A stretch of DNA of 64,000 nt, from positions 1,443,902-1,507,901 of the forward strand of contig NZ_LN913001.1 of the NCBI RefSeq assembly GCF_001487105.1, written 5' to 3'. Shown piece after piece: positions 36,501 through 44,693 of the stretch. The position numbers and the translations under genes were made by a program. Each line of letters begins with the position of its first letter. Positions within the stretch are counted from its first letter, which is position 1. The DNA is from Mediterraneibacter massiliensis. GTDB taxonomy: Bacteria; Bacillota; Clostridia; Lachnospirales; Lachnospiraceae. Under the pieces are notes generated by a model that worked only from the letters and a program-made list of their open reading frames with translations, made no database searches and was not told the DNA's origin.

Positions 36501-37262
36501 TGTGAGTATGACAGCCAGAAAGCGTTTGAACGTGCCGGGGCAAAAGTGATCACAAAAGTATTCAAGAATTTAAATGCAGAAGATATCCGTGATTCAGTTT
36601 CTGTATTTGAAAAGGCAATAGGTAAAGCACAGATGATCATGTTCCCGGGAGGGTTCAGTGCAGGAGATGAACCAGATGGCTCGGCAAAGTTTTTTGCAAC
36701 CGCATTTCAGAATAAGAAACTGAAAGAAGCGGTAGAAAAGCTGCTGAATGAGAGGGACGGACTTGCACTTGGAATTTGTAATGGTTTCCAGGCCTTGATA
36801 AAACTAGGCTTAGTGCCAAATGGAAAAATTACCGGACAGACAGAAGATGCACCGACACTTACGTATAATACGATCGGAAGGCATATTTCCAAGATGGTAT
36901 ATACAAAAGTTGTTACAAATAAATCTCCTTGGCTGATGGGAGCAGAGCTGGGCGCAGTATATACAAATCCGGCTTCCCATGGAGAAGGGCGGTTTGTTGC
37001 GAACGAAACATGGCTCAAAAAATTGTTTGAGAATGGGCAGGTAGCAACACAGTACTGTGATCCAGAGGGTAAGATCAGTATGGATGAGACATGGAATGTC
37101 AACGGCTCTTACTGTGCTGTTGAAGGAATCACAAGTCCGGACGGAAGAGTATTAGGGAAAATGGCACATGCAGAGAGACGCGGAGACGGCGTTGCAGTTA
37201 ATATTTACGGAGAACAAGATATGAAAATTTTCGAGTCTGGCGTGGAATATTTTAAATTGTAA
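33507..37262 (+). CDS. purL: Phosphoribosylformylglycinamidine synthase, single-chain form
   Basis: Purine biosynthesis step 4: FGAR plus glutamine and ATP to FGAM. The protein has 1251 residues and combines the N-terminal PurS-like domain, the duplicated PurL synthetase core (TYWSDHCRHTTFS near residue 235; ETHNHPTEIEPFGGAATC near 330) and a C-terminal class I glutamine amidotransferase. The amidotransferase carries PVFPGTNCEYDS near 1000 and the nucleophile Cys in LGICNGFQAL near 1090. This corresponds to the clostridial FGAM-synthase clade with PurQ fused. ATG at 33507 follows AAAGGAGA. The frame is open 20 codons further upstream, but that lacks a ribosome binding site. No purine riboswitch was seen in the leader. 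Confidence 0.95.
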   Translation: MSNVRRVYVEKKPGFAVQAKELKHEIKHYLGISTVTNVRVLIRYDVENISEDTFEKACSGVFAEPPVDVLYKEKFPANEEDFIFSVEYLPGQFDQRADSAEQCVQFIKEDEKPVIKTAVTYVLEGNLSAEEQAAVKNHCINPVDSRETGLEKPDTLVTVFEEPEDVKVFDGFKDMPEEQLKILYDSLNLAMTFKDFLHIQKYYGAEEHRDPTMTEIRVLDTYWSDHCRHTTFSTELKEITFGEGDYKEPIVGTYEQYLKDHSEIFAGREDKFICLMDLALMAMRKLKKEGKLNDQEESEEINACSIVVPIRVDGVEEEWLINFKNETHNHPTEIEPFGGAATCLGGAIRDPLSGRTYVYQAMRVTGAADPTVSVKDTLKGKLPQKKLVRGAAHGYSSYGNQIGLATGAVKEIYHPDYVAKRMEIGAVLGAAPRRAVIRETSDPGDIIILLGGRTGRDGCGGATGSSKVHTEESIETCGAEVQKGNPPTERKIQRLFRREEVSCLIKKCNDFGAGGVSVAIGELADGLRVDLDKVPKKYAGLDGTEIAISESQERMAVVVDEKDVEQFLAYAREENLEATQVAVVTEEPRLVLIWRGKEIVNISRAFLDTNGAHQETSVEVEIPSSKESLFVKKEVSDVKKEWLRTLSDLNVCSQKGLVEMFDGSIGAGSVFMPHGGKYQMTETQAMVAKIPVQTGKTDSVSMMSYGFDPYLSSWSPYHGAVYAVTESIAKIVAAGGDYRKIRFTFQEYFRRMTEEPKRWSQPFSALLGAYAAQLGFGLPSIGGKDSMSGTFQDIDVPPTLVSFAVDMALEKDIITPELKKPGNILVWLHIEKDDYDLPVYEQVMKAYGKFSEDIHSGKIVSAYALDRHGVIAAISKMAFGNRLGVKVEYDQEADELFAPAFGDIVAEVPAEQIGNLSISYTVVGKVTEEKRFVYGSAEISLEEAENAWTETLEKVFATKSSDNVKEVEERLYRASDIHICSHKIGQPAVFIPVFPGTNCEYDSQKAFERAGAKVITKVFKNLNAEDIRDSVSVFEKAIGKAQMIMFPGGFSAGDEPDGSAKFFATAFQNKKLKEAVEKLLNERDGLALGICNGFQALIKLGLVPNGKITGQTEDAPTLTYNTIGRHISKMVYTKVVTNKSPWLMGAELGAVYTNPASHGEGRFVANETWLKKLFENGQVATQYCDPEGKISMDETWNVNGSYCAVEGITSPDGRVLGKMAHAERRGDGVAVNIYGEQDMKIFESGVEYFKL

Positions 37263-37286
37263 ATGGAATAGAGTATGTTGTTTTGC

Positions 37287-37320
37287 AAAACTCCCTGCTT
37301 GCTTAGCAGGGAGTTTTGTT
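37287..37320 (+). terminator. Intrinsic terminator of purL
   Basis: AAAACTCCCTGCT / AGCAGGGAGTTTT, 13 base pairs with a 5-base loop, then GTTG. The A/T outer pairs give a U tract on either strand. Confidence 0.85.
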
Positions 37321-37660
37321 GTCCGATCTTTATCACCGAGTTTTTTACATATTGTAAAAGATATGGTGGATAGAACAGAGGATAAAGCGGCTTTTGAAAC
37401 AGTGACCGGCAGCGGAGCAATAACAGCATTGTAGGACAAAATTTTGCTTGTTTAGGAAATATAGGTGTGATATGATAAATGAAACACAGGATTTTCTTTT
37501 AGATACAACAGTATTCATGGCGTCTCTGCCGGCTGGTTTTGTGAATTTTCCCTGCTATTTATAAAAATATTTTAGACGGTGGATCCAGATTGCCAAAAGC
37601 AAATCATAGATGGGTTTTAGACAATGAAGGATACTTGTAGTAATCGAAAAGAAAATGTTG
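37321..37660. other. Long intergenic region, possibly degraded coding sequence
   Basis: About 340 bases without a convincing gene. A plus-strand frame without ATG reads LSPSFLHIVKDMVDRTEDKA and stops at 37434, and a 30-codon ORF starts at ATG near 37472. Both have plausible amino acid composition but no recognisable family or ribosome binding site. It may be decayed sequence between purL and recA. The right edge is the recA promoter. Confidence 0.3.
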
Positions 37661-37689
37661 TTGACATTTTTGTGACAATATAATACTAT
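37661..37689 (+). promoter_or_regulatory. recA promoter
   Basis: TTGACA (37661-37666), 17-base spacer, TACTAT (37684-37689). Overlapping TATAAT sequences at 37679 and 37687 have unsuitable spacing. Confidence 0.7.
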
Positions 37690-37701
37690 AATAACAGGAG
37701 A

Positions 37702-37715
37702 CGAACAACTGTTCG
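37702..37715. promoter_or_regulatory. LexA/SOS box of recA
   Basis: CGAACAACTGTTCG matches the Gram-positive LexA consensus CGAAC-N4-GTTCG exactly. It lies just after the predicted transcription start, so LexA would block early elongation or initiation. Confidence 0.9.
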
Positions 37716-37740
37716 AAAAAAAGAAGGAGCAGCAGATACT

Positions 37741-38826
37741 ATGGCAAATAAGATAGAGATGACAAAGTCGAAAAATATGGAAGAAAAAAAGAAAGCGTTG
37801 GATGCCGCAATCGCAAAATTAGAAAAAGATTTTGGAAAAGGAACTGTTATGAAATTAGGCGAGCCGGAGGCTAAGGTTTCTGTGGAAACTGTGCCGACGG
37901 GGTGTCTGAGTCTGGATCTGGCGCTGGGCTTGGGGGGCGTACCAAAAGGACGTGTGATAGAAGTCTATGGTCCGGAATCCAGCGGCAAGACTACAGTGGC
38001 CCTTCATATGATCGCAGAAGTACAGAAAAGAGGAGGAATCGCAGGTTTTATTGATGCAGAGCATGCGCTGGATCCCGTTTATGCAAAGAACATAGGAGTA
38101 GATATTGATGAATTGTATATTTCTCAGCCGGACAGTGGAGACCAGGCTTTGGAGATTGCAGAGACAATGGTCCGCTCTGGAGCTGTCGATATTATTGTCA
38201 TCGACTCAGTTGCCGCTCTTGTACCTAAACAGGAGATAGAGGGGGATATGGGAGACAGCCATGTCGGATTGCAGGCAAGACTAATGTCCCAAGCACTTAG
38301 AAAATTGACTCCTGTGATCAGCAAGTCTAATTGTGTAGTTATTTTTATCAATCAGCTTCGTGAAAAGGTTGGTGTGATGTTTGGAAATCCTGAGACTACA
38401 ACAGGAGGACGAGCCTTAAAGTTTTATGCTTCTGTCCGTATGGATGTCAGAAGAACAGAGACTTTAAAGCAAAGCGGCGAGATGGTTGGCAACAGAACTC
38501 GAATTAAAATTGTGAAAAATAAAATTGCGCCGCCGTTTAAAGAGGCGGAATTCGATATTATGTTCGGAAAGGGAATCTCACGTGCAGGAGACGTTCTGGA
38601 TCTGGCGACAGGAATCGATCTGGTGAAAAAAAGCGGGGCTTGGTATGCATATGAAGGAGATAAGATAGGACAGGGCAGGGAAAATGCAAAAGTATATCTG
38701 GAATCTCATCCTGAAATAATGGAAGAATTGGAGAAGAAAGTAAGAGCGCATTACCATTTGGACGGAGAAGTGGAAGAAGAAAAGACAGAAGATTTAAAAC
38801 TGACTCCAAAAACAGAAAAAGAATAG
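37741..38826 (+). CDS. recA: Recombinase RecA
   Basis: The 361-residue strand-exchange recombinase and SOS co-protease. It has a clostridial N-terminus ([21 protein letters not shown]), Walker [10 protein letters not shown] (about residues 76-84) and [20 protein letters not shown] (about 152-171). The loop [24 protein letters not shown] follows (motif INQLREKVG near 200), with [11 protein letters not shown] and an acidic C-terminus. AAGGAG precedes the ATG. A consensus LexA box shows SOS control. recX follows 12 bases downstream, so RecA activity is under the usual coupled modulation. Confidence 0.98.
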   Translation: MANKIEMTKSKNMEEKKKALDAAIAKLEKDFGKGTVMKLGEPEAKVSVETVPTGCLSLDLALGLGGVPKGRVIEVYGPESSGKTTVALHMIAEVQKRGGIAGFIDAEHALDPVYAKNIGVDIDELYISQPDSGDQALEIAETMVRSGAVDIIVIDSVAALVPKQEIEGDMGDSHVGLQARLMSQALRKLTPVISKSNCVVIFINQLREKVGVMFGNPETTTGGRALKFYASVRMDVRRTETLKQSGEMVGNRTRIKIVKNKIAPPFKEAEFDIMFGKGISRAGDVLDLATGIDLVKKSGAWYAYEGDKIGQGRENAKVYLESHPEIMEELEKKVRAHYHLDGEVEEEKTEDLKLTPKTEKE

Positions 38827-38838
38827 GACACTGCAATA

Positions 38839-39453
38839 ATGGTCGTTACGAAGATAGAGTTGCTGACAAAAACAAAATATAAGATTGATATAGACGGACA
38901 GTTCGCTTTTGTTTTATATAAGGGCGAACTGTCCCGTTATGGTATTGCAGAAGATCAGGAAATTGCCGAAGAGACGATTGGAAAGATTGAAACAGAAGTA
39001 CTTATGAAAAGGGCAAAATTGCGGGCTTTACATTTACTGGAAGATATGGACAGGACAGAAGGCGAACTTTATAAAAAACTAGTGCAAGGGATGTACCCGG
39101 AAGAAATTGTAAAAAAGACACTGGAATATGTGAAATCATTTGGGTACTTGGATGATCTGCGTTATGCTGAAAATTTTATTGTAAGCCGCAGGGAGAAGAA
39201 AAGCAGAAAAGAAATTTATGTATTGCTTAGCCAAAAAGGAATTGAGAGAGAAAAGATAGAGCAGGCATTTTACAATTGCTATACGGATACATCAGAAACG
39301 GAAGCAGTGAGGGGGATTTTAAAAAAAAAGAAATGGGAATCGACGGAAACAGATGAGAGAAAAATCCGGAAAATGTATGCGTATTTCGCACGGAAGGGAT
39401 TTCGTTATGAGACAGTCCGTCAAGTAATACAAAATCATGATGACAATGCTTGA
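38839..39453 (+). CDS. recX: Regulatory protein RecX
   Basis: A 204-residue modulator of RecA filaments. It shows the three-helix repeats of the family: RALHLLEDMDRTEGELYKKL (about residues 55-74), VKSFGYLDDLRYAENFIVSR (about 93-112) and the C-terminal KMYAYFARKGFRYETVRQVI (about 178-197). It follows recA directly in the same transcript, as in many Firmicutes and actinobacteria. The stop codon lies inside the -35 of the rny promoter. Confidence 0.93.
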   Translation: MVVTKIELLTKTKYKIDIDGQFAFVLYKGELSRYGIAEDQEIAEETIGKIETEVLMKRAKLRALHLLEDMDRTEGELYKKLVQGMYPEEIVKKTLEYVKSFGYLDDLRYAENFIVSRREKKSRKEIYVLLSQKGIEREKIEQAFYNCYTDTSETEAVRGILKKKKWESTETDERKIRKMYAYFARKGFRYETVRQVIQNHDDNA

Positions 39454-39478
39454 CATAGTTGTGAAAACAGTATAAAAT
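39450..39478 (+). promoter_or_regulatory. rny promoter
   Basis: TTGACA (39450-39455) overlapping the recX stop, 17-base spacer, TAAAAT (39473-39478). It gives rny its own transcription start outside SOS control. Confidence 0.7.
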
Positions 39479-39535
39479 TTAAGTGTTGTATTTAAGTAAA
39501 TTTGTACAATGAAAATTAAATAAGGAGGTGCTCCT

Positions 39536-41089
39536 GTGCCGATAATTGTATGTGTAGTTATTGCTGTGGCCCTCGCGTTGATAGTTGGTATCATTACCCA
39601 TTTTGTTACGATTTCGAATCTGAGAAAAAATGCAGAATCCAAAATAGGAAATGCAGAAACGAAAGCAAGAGAAATCATTGATGATGCTGTCAAGACTGCT
39701 GAAGCGACAAAAAAGGAAGCTCTTTTAGAGGTGAAGGAAGAGTCTATCAGGACGAAGAATGAACTGGAAAAAGAGACGAAGGAGAGAAGAAACGAACTGC
39801 AGCGCTATGAAAAAAGAGTGCTGGCAAAAGAAGAAGCCGTAGACAAAAGGTCAGAGGCTATCGAACATCGCGAAGCAAAGTTTACAGCGAAAGAAGAACA
39901 ATTAAGACAACGTGAAGCCAAGGCAGAAGAACTAAACCAAAAGAGAGTACAGGAACTGGAACGAATCTCAGGATTAACCTCCGAACAAGCAAAAGAATAT
40001 CTGTTGAAAACTGTTGAAGAAGATGTAAAGCATGATACAGCTAAAATGGTCAGAGAGTTGGAAACACAGGCGAAGGAAGATGCGGATAAAAAGGCAAAAG
40101 AATATGTTGTCAACGCGATCCAGCGGTGCGCAGCAGACCATGTGGCTGAAACAACTATTTCGGTGGTGCAGCTTCCAAGTGATGAAATGAAAGGAAGGAT
40201 CATAGGCCGAGAGGGAAGGAATATCCGAACACTTGAAACACTGACAGGTGTAGAATTGATTATTGACGATACACCAGAGGCAGTGGTTTTATCCGGTTTT
40301 GATCCGATCAGAAGAGAAGTTGCCAGAATTGCCCTGGAAAGACTTATTGTGGATGGTCGTATCCATCCAGCAAGAATAGAGGAAATGGTGGAGAAAGCGC
40401 AAAAGGAAGTCGACACCATGATACGGGAAGAAGGAGAAGCGGCAGCCTTAGAAGTGGGTGTGCCAGGAATACATCCGGAACTGATCCGTCTTCTCGGACG
40501 TATGAAGTTTAGGACGAGTTATGGACAAAATGCATTAAAGCATTCGATAGAAGTAGCGCAGCTGTCAGGCCTTCTTGCCGGCGAGATAGGGCTGGATGTC
40601 AGAATGGCTAAACGCGCAGGTCTTTTACATGATATTGGAAAATCAATCGATCATGATGTGGAAGGTTCACATATCCAAATTGGTGCAGATCTGTGTAGAA
40701 AGTATAAAGAATCTGCTACTGTTATCAATGCAGTAGAAGCGCATCATGGCGATGTGGAGCCGCAGACGCTCATCGCATGTGTGGTTCAGGCGGCTGATAC
40801 AATATCGGCTGCACGTCCAGGGGCAAGACGAGAAACAATTGAAACATATACCAACAGATTAAAACAGTTAGAAGAGATCACCAATCAGTTCAAAGGTGTA
40901 GATAAATCTTTTGCTATTCAGGCAGGAAGAGAGATTCGAGTAATGGTAGTTCCAGAGCAGGTATCTGATGATGATATGGTACTTATGGCCAGGGATATAG
41001 CGAAGCAGATAGAGTTTGAGCTTGAGTATCCGGGGCAGATCAAGGTAAATGTAATTCGTGAATCGCGGGCTACAGATTATGCCAAATAG
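39536..41089 (+). CDS. rny: Ribonuclease Y
   Basis: Membrane-anchored endoribonuclease that initiates mRNA decay in Firmicutes. It has 517 residues, with an N-terminal transmembrane helix (about residues 2-25) and a long charged coiled coil (about 30-190). A KH domain follows with [17 protein letters not shown] (about 214-230), then an HD domain with [12 protein letters not shown] (about 364-375) and HHGDVEP. The start is GTG at 39536 behind AAGGAGG. It lies downstream of recA-recX, a common order in clostridia. An efficient terminator follows. Confidence 0.97.
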   Translation: MPIIVCVVIAVALALIVGIITHFVTISNLRKNAESKIGNAETKAREIIDDAVKTAEATKKEALLEVKEESIRTKNELEKETKERRNELQRYEKRVLAKEEAVDKRSEAIEHREAKFTAKEEQLRQREAKAEELNQKRVQELERISGLTSEQAKEYLLKTVEEDVKHDTAKMVRELETQAKEDADKKAKEYVVNAIQRCAADHVAETTISVVQLPSDEMKGRIIGREGRNIRTLETLTGVELIIDDTPEAVVLSGFDPIRREVARIALERLIVDGRIHPARIEEMVEKAQKEVDTMIREEGEAAALEVGVPGIHPELIRLLGRMKFRTSYGQNALKHSIEVAQLSGLLAGEIGLDVRMAKRAGLLHDIGKSIDHDVEGSHIQIGADLCRKYKESATVINAVEAHHGDVEPQTLIACVVQAADTISAARPGARRETIETYTNRLKQLEEITNQFKGVDKSFAIQAGREIRVMVVPEQVSDDDMVLMARDIAKQIEFELEYPGQIKVNVIRESRATDYAK

Positions 41090-41118
41090 ACAGAATCAGA
41101 ACAGGCTGATAAAAGTAC

Positions 41119-41149
41119 GACCCTTGTCCTTTGACAAGGGTCTTCTTTA
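41119..41149 (+). terminator. Intrinsic terminator of rny
   Basis: Perfect 10-base-pair stem GACCCTTGTC / GACAAGGGTC with a CTTT loop, then TTCTTT. Confidence 0.9.
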
Positions 41150-41205
41150 GTTGTGTGCCATGGACGTGTATTGTGCTTAAGTTATTGTAAAAGGAGGAAA
41201 ATACT

Positions 41206-41751
41206 ATGGAAAATAAAATTAAAAGATTAAAAAGAGAGCTGAAATTCAAGGGGAAAATCTTAGAATTTTACCAGGATACGATGGAAATCGATGGAACGCA
41301 TACAGCGGTTTGGGATTTTATTAACCATAAAGGCGCGGCTGCAGTTGTGCCTGTCACAAAAGACGGGAAAATTCTGATGGTTAGGCAATATAGGAATGCC
41401 TTGGAACGGTACACATTGGAGATTCCGGCAGGTGCGCTGGACAGCACGGAGGAGCCGGGAATTTTCTGCGCCTCAAGAGAATTAGAGGAAGAAACCGGAT
41501 ATAAGAGTGAACATCTTACATGGCTGCTCACTATACGCACAACGGTAGCGTTTTGTAATGAAAAAATAGAAGTCTATGTAGCGGAGGATTTGATGCCATC
41601 CAGACAAAAGCTAGATGAAGATGAATTCATAGAAATAAAAGCATATACAATGGAGGAATTAAAAGAGAAAATATTTACGGGAGAAATTGAAGATGCGAAG
41701 ACGATTTCTGCACTTCTCGCGTATGATGTGAAATTTAGAAAAAAAGAATAA
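41206..41751 (+). CDS. NUDIX hydrolase, ADP-ribose pyrophosphatase-like
   Basis: A 181-residue NUDIX enzyme that most likely hydrolyses ADP-ribose to AMP and ribose 5-phosphate. It has the ADPRase pattern MVRQYRNALERYTLEIPAGALD (motif RQYRNALE near residues 62-69), and a NUDIX box from Gly near 79 to RELEEETGY (about 94-102). The box has one residue more than the canonical GX5EX7REUXEEXGU between the glycine and arginine. All metal-binding glutamates are kept. AAAGGAGG precedes the ATG. It precedes a SpoIIM-like gene by 52 bases. Confidence 0.9.
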   Translation: MENKIKRLKRELKFKGKILEFYQDTMEIDGTHTAVWDFINHKGAAAVVPVTKDGKILMVRQYRNALERYTLEIPAGALDSTEEPGIFCASRELEEETGYKSEHLTWLLTIRTTVAFCNEKIEVYVAEDLMPSRQKLDEDEFIEIKAYTMEELKEKIFTGEIEDAKTISALLAYDVKFRKKE

Positions 41752-41803
41752 ATAGGCGGTCCGGGCATATAATGAAATATCTCAACGATAGGAGGCACAC
41801 TTT

Positions 41804-42343
41804 GTGAAGATACTTCATACGAGAAAGCAGCTTTTCATACTTTTTATGCCTGGATTTTTGATTGGTATTTTTTATATCAATCTGCTTGCAAAGCATTATG
41901 TGGCAGAACCTGGGATCTTCAGTGACTATTTTTTGAAACAATTTGGAAATGTGGAGATTGTGATAGAAGAATATATATGGTATTTGCTCCGAGTAAGAGT
42001 GCTTCCGTTTCTGTTGCTGCTGGGGATTTCATTTACACGAGTCAGAAAAATCGCGGCGGTACTATTCTTAGTGTGGACGGGCATTTCTAGCGGAATCCTG
42101 CTTTCAGCGGCAGTGCTGGAGTTAGGGATCAAAGGTAGTTTACTGTGTATGGTTGGGATCCTGCCGCAATTTTTATTTTATATCCCCGCTTATCTCGTTT
42201 TACTTTGGTATTGTTATTCCTATCCAAAAAATCATTGGAATTCTCAAAAAACAGTGTTTGTATCCTCTATGATTTTTATAGGGATCATTGTAGAAGCCTA
42301 TGTAAATCCCATATTAGTAGAAGCATTTTTGTCAACATTATAA
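41804..42343 (+). CDS. SpoIIM-like integral membrane protein (DUF95 family)
   Basis: A 179-residue membrane protein with about five membrane helices (first at residues 10-28, others near 62-78, 83-104, 110-135 and 150-168). Its pattern, including ISSGILLSAAVLELGIKG and the mid-protein PQFLFYIPAYL, fits the stage II sporulation protein M family. SpoIIM helps peptidoglycan remodelling during engulfment, but vegetative paralogues exist. The start is GTG at 41804, 7 bases after AGGAGG. It is followed by the second copy of the dispersed repeat, which can terminate transcription. Confidence 0.68.
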   Translation: MKILHTRKQLFILFMPGFLIGIFYINLLAKHYVAEPGIFSDYFLKQFGNVEIVIEEYIWYLLRVRVLPFLLLLGISFTRVRKIAAVLFLVWTGISSGILLSAAVLELGIKGSLLCMVGILPQFLFYIPAYLVLLWYCYSYPKNHWNSQKTVFVSSMIFIGIIVEAYVNPILVEAFLSTL

Positions 42344-42416
42344 ATAGAGATTTAATGAAACAACAAACAGTGCAAAATGAAGCGTAAGCGGAATTGAGCA
42401 ACGCTGCCTTCCACAT

Positions 42417-42577
42417 TTAAGTTTATATTCAAAACGTAAAAAAATCGACTTCACGCTGCTGCGCATTTCCAAACAGAAGTGTACATTTCCTTCCGATTGG
42501 AGATATATAACAGCGTGAAGTTGTCTTTTTTTCTAAAATCTAATTGTGGAATCTGCCTTTTGGCAGTGAAGTGAAAC
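42417..42577 (-). repeat. Dispersed intergenic repeat, copy 2 (inverted relative to copy 1)
   Basis: Reverse complement of the repeat at 16109-16262, about 160 bases with roughly 85-90 percent identity by eye. The hairpin arms are CGACTTCACGCTG (42446-42458) and CAGCGTGAAGTTG (42511-42523), with one G-T pair in place of a G-C pair. A CTGCC-TTTT-GGCAG hairpin lies at 42553-42566. A-rich and T-rich flanks on both sides allow termination in both directions, suitable between the convergent SpoIIM-like and spoVB genes. The rest of the 42344-42654 gap holds no gene. Confidence 0.88.
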
Positions 42578-42654
42578 TTCTAATTGGAAGAGACAGCGAA
42601 GAAACATTGTGTTAGATAAACAGGCATTGACAGGAGTGCTCCGAATACAGTTCG

Positions 42655-43971
42655 TCAATTAAATTTATCATTCCATTTTAATATAAGTACTGCGCACAGT
42701 GTTACTAGAAACTGGCTTGCAAGCAATCCCCATAAGTAGCCTTGTATGCCATATAGGGGGACAGCGGCAAACACGCTCACGATACGTACGCCCAGACCGA
42801 TCAAATTGATAATGAGAGTGAAAGTTGTTTTGCCTAAGCCGTTTATGATACTTAGAAAAGCTCCGTTTACATAAAGGAAAGGGCAGATCCAGGCGAGGGT
42901 GACGATAAATTTCCCAGCAGCAGAACTGCGAAAGATAAAAGAACCGATAAAGGAACCGAATAGTAGAAAGAAGAGACAGCAGGCGAGTCCGAGTATAAAA
43001 CAGGAGCCGGCTGCTTTTTTTATGAGTTCGGATAGTTTTTTATCATGTCCGGCAGCTTGGTTTTCGGCGACAGCGGGCATCAGCATAATAGAGACAGAAT
43101 TGGTAAGCGCAGAGGGAAATAAGATGCAGGGGAGGGCCATTCCTGTCAGTACACCATATATACGCAGTGATTGTGAGGCACTGTGGGTATAGAGTTTAAG
43201 ACAGTTGGGGATAGCAGCAGCCTCTATACTCTGCAAAAGAGTAACAAAAAGTCGGTTGGCAGTTAAAGGAAGCGAAAGTAGAAGCAGTTCTTTTGTGTTA
43301 TCCGCTGCTTTGTCAAAGGCAAAACGAGGAAGGCGCCAATGCCGTCCCCATAGAGACTTTGCGGAATATAGGGCAGCTGCGAATTCTCCGGCAACAAGAC
43401 CGGATACAGCAATTAGGACAGAAGGAGTTGTTCCCTGGCTTTGAAGATAAATATACAAAAGAGCAACAGAAGCGATGCGGACAGTTTGTTCTATTAATTG
43501 GGAAAGAGCTGGGATTTTTGTTTGTTTCAGTCCGTAACAGTATCCGCAGATACAGCTGTGGACAGCGCTGCAGGGAAGTGCATAAGAGGAAGCGGTCAGA
43601 AGAAGTCTACATCTGGGATCGCCTAAAAAAACTTCTGCTATGTAAGCGGAGTTGGCCTGTATAAATAATAATCCTGCAAAGGCAAGAGAACAGGAGAAGA
43701 TCAGTCCGGACAGCAGTACATTTTTTGCTTCTTTCGGCCTTCCAAGAGACATTTTTCGTGCTACGGTGCGGGATATAGATGTCTGGAATCCTGCGGATGA
43801 AAGAGAGATGAACAGTGTATAGACAGGAAAGATCAGCTGGTAAAGCCCGACATTTTCCTCGCCAAAAGCATGGCTCAAAAAGATACGGTAGAAAAAGCCC
43901 ATAAATCGTGTGGAAAGACCGGTAATGGTCAGAACTATGGTTCCTCGGATAAAAGCATGTTTTTTTGCCAT
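42655..43971 (-). CDS. spoVB: Polysaccharide biosynthesis / MOP flippase, SpoVB type
   Basis: A 438-residue multidrug/oligosaccharidyl-lipid/polysaccharide superfamily flippase with 12-14 membrane helices. The N-terminus FIRGTIVLTITGLSTRFMGF (residues 7-26) followed by YRIFLSHAFGEENVGLYQLI is characteristic of SpoVB/MurJ-like proteins of sporulating Firmicutes. They move lipid-linked peptidoglycan precursors, in the case of SpoVB for the spore cortex. It is shorter than Bacillus SpoVB (about 518), lacking part of the C-terminal helices. AGGAG precedes the ATG on the minus strand. It is divergent from iscR, with a palindrome between them. Confidence 0.85.
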   Translation of the reverse strand: MAKKHAFIRGTIVLTITGLSTRFMGFFYRIFLSHAFGEENVGLYQLIFPVYTLFISLSSAGFQTSISRTVARKMSLGRPKEAKNVLLSGLIFSCSLAFAGLLFIQANSAYIAEVFLGDPRCRLLLTASSYALPCSAVHSCICGYCYGLKQTKIPALSQLIEQTVRIASVALLYIYLQSQGTTPSVLIAVSGLVAGEFAAALYSAKSLWGRHWRLPRFAFDKAADNTKELLLLSLPLTANRLFVTLLQSIEAAAIPNCLKLYTHSASQSLRIYGVLTGMALPCILFPSALTNSVSIMLMPAVAENQAAGHDKKLSELIKKAAGSCFILGLACCLFFLLFGSFIGSFIFRSSAAGKFIVTLAWICPFLYVNGAFLSIINGLGKTTFTLIINLIGLGVRIVSVFAAVPLYGIQGYLWGLLASQFLVTLCAVLILKWNDKFN

Positions 43972-44011
43972 AAAATCTCCTAAAATATATACTTTTTACA
44001 ACATATTCACA

Positions 44012-44029
44012 GTTCTGTCTTGACAGAAC
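44012..44029. promoter_or_regulatory. 18-bp perfect palindrome between spoVB and iscR
   Basis: GTTCTGTC-TT-GACAGAAC, arms of 8 bases. It includes TTGACA (44020-44025), which with a 17-base spacer precedes TATTCT (44043-44048), a possible promoter for iscR. A regulator at the palindrome would cover the -35. The half-sites are GTTC...GAAC, the opposite order to a LexA box. Confidence 0.55.
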
Positions 44030-44158
44030 ATAAAGCAGATGATATTCTACAGATGAAAATCCTAGTGAAATAATAGGGAATACAAATGAACAATCATTTT
44101 ACCACAGAAGCAGGCGAATAAAAAAGTTACAGCAGGCATTCATAAAGAAGGTGAGAAT

Positions 44159-44620
44159 TTGAAATTATCGACAAAAGGAAGATATGGGCTTAGAGCGTTG
44201 ATCGATCTTGCGCAGTACAGTGAAAATGGCCCGGTATCTATAACGAATATTTCTGGCCGGCAGGATATTTCAGAACGGTATTTGGAGCAATTGATGGCAA
44301 AATTAAAAAAGGCGGGGATCGTAGAAAGTATCCGTGGAGCCGCAGGAGGGTATCTTCTTGCAAAACCTATGGAAGAAATCTCAGTCGGTGAGGTGTTAAG
44401 AGCGTTGGAAGGAAGCTTGGAGCCGGTCGAGTGCGCGGGTCTGGAGCCGGGAAATGGGTGCAGCGCATCTGATATCTGTGTAACGAAGTATGTATGGCAG
44501 CGGATCAATGAGAGTATCAACCAGGCTGTAGATGAAATAAAATTGGAGCAGCTTGTGGAGGAAAGCAAAAAGAAGCAGCATACGGCAGATAGGGTGTCAA
44601 AAACAGAATGTGGCAATTAG
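44159..44620 (+). CDS. iscR: Rrf2-family regulator, IscR-like
   Basis: A 153-residue Rrf2 transcription factor. The winged helix includes KGRYGLRALIDLA (residues 6-18), ISERYLEQLMAKLKKAGIV (37-55) and RGAAGGYLLA (59-68). Three cysteines (C92, C101, C107) sit where IscR binds its [2Fe-2S] cluster. It heads the gene group iscR-nifS-nifU-mnmA, so cluster-dependent control of iron-sulfur assembly is likely. The start is TTG at 44159 behind AAGAAGGTGAG. No ATG fits the conserved N-terminus. A cysteine-metabolism regulator (CymR) is the alternative, but the nifSU context argues for IscR. Confidence 0.9.
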   Translation: MKLSTKGRYGLRALIDLAQYSENGPVSITNISGRQDISERYLEQLMAKLKKAGIVESIRGAAGGYLLAKPMEEISVGEVLRALEGSLEPVECAGLEPGNGCSASDICVTKYVWQRINESINQAVDEIKLEQLVEESKKKQHTADRVSKTECGN

Positions 44621-44693
44621 GAATAGCGAGAAGCAGAAACGATATTCTAAAAGATAGTGTAAATGACAATGCAGCAAGAAGGAGAAAAATACG

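Noticed and set aside
44012..44029. Third LexA box
   Set aside because: The half-sites are GTTC...GAAC, the reverse order of the LexA GAAC...GTTC arrangement, and the 10-base separation is wrong.
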